Source: Thermoplasmata archaeon (GTDB lineage Archaea; Thermoplasmatota; Thermoplasmata; Thermoplasmatales; Thermoplasmataceae). Taken from it: a DNA stretch of 16,307 bases. The stretch spans positions 1 to 16,307 of the forward strand of contig JAJZXP010000049.1 of the NCBI GenBank assembly GCA_021806345.1, written 5' to 3'. The notes under the pieces are model-generated. The model was not told where the DNA came from. It worked only from the letters and a program-made list of their open reading frames with translations, and searched no databases. The translations under genes and the position numbers were made by a program. The stretch's first letter is position 1. Each line of letters begins with the position of its first letter. Shown here in pieces: positions 14,882-16,307 of the stretch.

Positions 14882-14940
14882 CTCAAGATGGGATGACCAG
14901 TTCCCTAGGAATTTTATCTGTATGTTTTCACCTCTTTTTG

Positions 14941-14970
14941 TTGGCTTTAAGCCAAGAAAACGTTATATTG
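14941..14970 (-). promoter_or_regulatory. Promoter with possible repressor operator for the MBL-fold gene
   Basis: On the minus strand a TATA-like CAATATAACG (14961-14970) predicts transcription start near 14941. Between the two lies a 7-bp dyad TTGGCTT-T-AAGCCAA (14941-14955), the position where archaeal repressors often bind. The Shine-Dalgarno GAGGTGA follows at 14928-14934. The dyad is seen directly; its function is inferred. Confidence 0.45.
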
Positions 14971-15034
14971 CAGGAATCTTAACGGTATCCCCAATATTCT
15001 ATAGGGAAATATACAAATTTCCTTTAATACCAGG

Positions 15035-15958
15035 CTACTCCTTTTCCCTTCTCTTGAAACCAGGAATATCCTTCGGTTCCCAGCTGCCGTCCCTCAGTCG
15101 CCTGTATCCAGTCCCATAATGGGACATTGCATCCTCATAGCTTTGGACTGTATGTGAAGGTATGGTAAAACTCCATCCCTGGCCGAAAAGGTCCAGTTCT
15201 TCATGATCCGGATAGGAGACCAGGTCCTTTGAGGTCATTTCATCCTCCGGCCAGATTTCAATATCAAGAACCCTCATGTCTTGCCCCTCATCTGCAAGGA
15301 ATTGAGTGGATATGTCAGGACCCAGTGGTTTTGCCACAAGATCCCCCTCAGCAACCGGAACCTTGTGATCTGCGATCCTTACAGAACCTCCGCCCGACAG
15401 GATCAAATATAGCTCTTCTCTCGCGGTATGGCTGTGGAATCTTGCGTAGGTTCCGCCGCTTTTTATAGTATACGCCCTCACATAGGATTTTCCGGCTCCA
15501 AGCAGTGGAGAGTAATGGGTATCTGTCCCATTGTATGAGTTGGTGGATGTAAGTTTCACAAGTGCAGGTCCGGCATTCCCAATGTTCTTAACATTAACAA
15601 TTGGTGGCGTCCAGAGATTTTCACCCGTATTCACCAGATCAACATTCTTGCCCCCGCAGGAAATCAGGTACACGCTGTTTGTCCAGAGGGAGCATGTTCG
15701 TATGAGGAATTCTCTCCCCTCATCACTCAGTCTCGGCGCAATCACAGTTACTGTCACATCCCTGGACTTGCCGAGGAACCCAAGCTTTTTTGATAGCTCC
15801 GACCAGAGCCAGTGCCTGAATTGTCCTATATCTCCCTCTTCAATTTTGGGGATGCTCCCTGTACTGGTTTTAAGGAAGAGCTGCCATGCAAGATCCGATC
15901 TTATGGCATCTTCCAGATTCATATCCTTCGGCGGTTCTTCTATTATTATTACTGTCAT
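15035..15958 (-). CDS. Cupin-domain protein of unknown function
   Basis: This 307-residue protein has a cupin fold in its C-terminal half. Motif 1 is GTYARFHSHTAREELYLILSG (from residue 169; H175, H177 and E181 or E182 as metal ligands). Motif 2 is the weaker GDLVAKPLGP (205-214), which lacks the usual following His. The N-terminal 130 residues are not recognised and contain a hydrophobic beta-rich stretch DVTVTVIAP. WSF plus basic residues close the C terminus. It may bind a metal and a small ligand such as a sugar or organic acid; no reaction can be named. A TATA-like box about 23 bases before the ATG suggests a leaderless mRNA. The MBL-fold gene follows in the same direction after about 110 bases but has its own promoter. 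Confidence 0.8.
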   Translation of the reverse strand: MTVIIIEEPPKDMNLEDAIRSDLAWQLFLKTSTGSIPKIEEGDIGQFRHWLWSELSKKLGFLGKSRDVTVTVIAPRLSDEGREFLIRTCSLWTNSVYLISCGGKNVDLVNTGENLWTPPIVNVKNIGNAGPALVKLTSTNSYNGTDTHYSPLLGAGKSYVRAYTIKSGGTYARFHSHTAREELYLILSGGGSVRIADHKVPVAEGDLVAKPLGPDISTQFLADEGQDMRVLDIEIWPEDEMTSKDLVSYPDHEELDLFGQGWSFTIPSHTVQSYEDAMSHYGTGYRRLRDGSWEPKDIPGFKRREKE

Positions 15959-15975
15959 ACTTAGTCATATGCCGG

Positions 15976-15985
15976 TATTATTTAA
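15976..15985 (-). promoter_or_regulatory. Candidate TATA box of the cupin gene
   Basis: On the minus strand TTAAATAATA is centred about 23 bases before the ATG at 15958. The spacing fits leaderless transcription, and no Shine-Dalgarno site is present. Confidence 0.5.
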
Positions 15986-16059
15986 GCATCCTGAATACAG
16001 ATAGGAGGGTTATCTAATCATTTCACAATTGCATTTTATTCCATTTAATTTTACGAAGT

Positions 16060-16307
16060 TTATCGTATCACATTCGGGTGAAGTGTGTGCCATCCCGTAA
16101 CAGATTGTATTCCCGAAGCAAAATCCACTGCAGCCAAATCGTGGGAATTTCTTGAGATTATCTGCATACCCACAGGCAAGCCCCTGGAAAATCCAATGGG
16201 GATCGTTAATGCAGGATTGCCTGAATAATTTATGGGGGCAAGGAATTGATCAAAGCGGGGCAAGTTTCCTGAGTCGCTGCTTATTTCTTTTACCGTGGGG
16301 GCTGTGT
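16060..16307 (-). CDS. Amidase family protein, C-terminal part (cut by the window edge)
   Basis: The last 81 residues of an amidase-signature-family enzyme are visible, and the frame is open to the right edge. The segment NYSGNPALTIPIGF followed by RGLPVGMQIISR is the characteristic C-terminal region of this family, which includes GatA and various amide hydrolases. The catalytic Ser-Ser-Lys region lies outside the window, so activity and substrate cannot be judged. About 100 bases separate its stop from the cupin gene, which has its own promoter-like sequence. Confidence 0.85.
   Translation of the reverse strand, partial: TAPTVKEISSDSGNLPRFDQFLAPINYSGNPALTIPIGFSRGLPVGMQIISRNSHDLAAVDFASGIQSVTGWHTLHPNVIR

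Overview
The window looks like archaeal DNA, most likely from a euryarchaeon of the Thermoplasmatales type. The evidence is TTTATA-like boxes placed about 22-28 bases before start codons that lack Shine-Dalgarno sites (leaderless transcripts), T-run terminators, and the general character of the genes. The lineage is an inference from style, not from a marker gene.

Positions 1-9890 hold a CRISPR-Cas locus of subtype I-G (formerly I-U), read right to left on the minus strand. The order is cas3 (helicase, then C-terminal HD nuclease), cas8 (Csx17), cas7 (Csb1), cas5-cas6 (Csb2), a cas4-cas1 fusion, and cas2. Adjacent genes overlap or are separated by at most 13 bases, so this is one operon. A leader of about 317 bases and then the array follow cas2. 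Three identical 36-base repeats are visible and the array runs off the left edge. Read on the minus strand the repeat carries an 8-bp stem with a GAAA tetraloop and ends in ATTGAAGC, so array and operon point the same way and the leader-proximal end is at 208. Csx17, Csb1 and Csb2 would form the crRNA-guided surveillance complex, the Cas6 part of Csb2 would process the pre-crRNA, Cas3 would degrade the target, and Cas4-Cas1 with Cas2 would acquire spacers.

Positions 9890-12600 form a sparse region. It holds a divergent, unrecognised 517-residue protein with a single C-terminal membrane anchor and a strong leaderless promoter (10322-11875), a possible remnant of a phosphoribosyltransferase gene, and a 69-residue membrane protein. 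The intergenic DNA contains several dyads and spaced repeats. The anchored protein is the best candidate here for something undescribed, although nothing beyond its position ties it to CRISPR.

Positions 12600-16307 look like ordinary metabolic DNA with visibly higher G+C: a sugar-porter-like MFS transporter with a possible 16-codon upstream ORF, an RNase Z-like metallo-beta-lactamase-fold protein that appears to need an ATA start codon, a cupin protein, and the 3' end of an amidase gene cut by the right edge. The drop in G+C across the CRISPR-Cas half and the presence of gene debris at the junction suggest that the left half is an acquired accessory segment.
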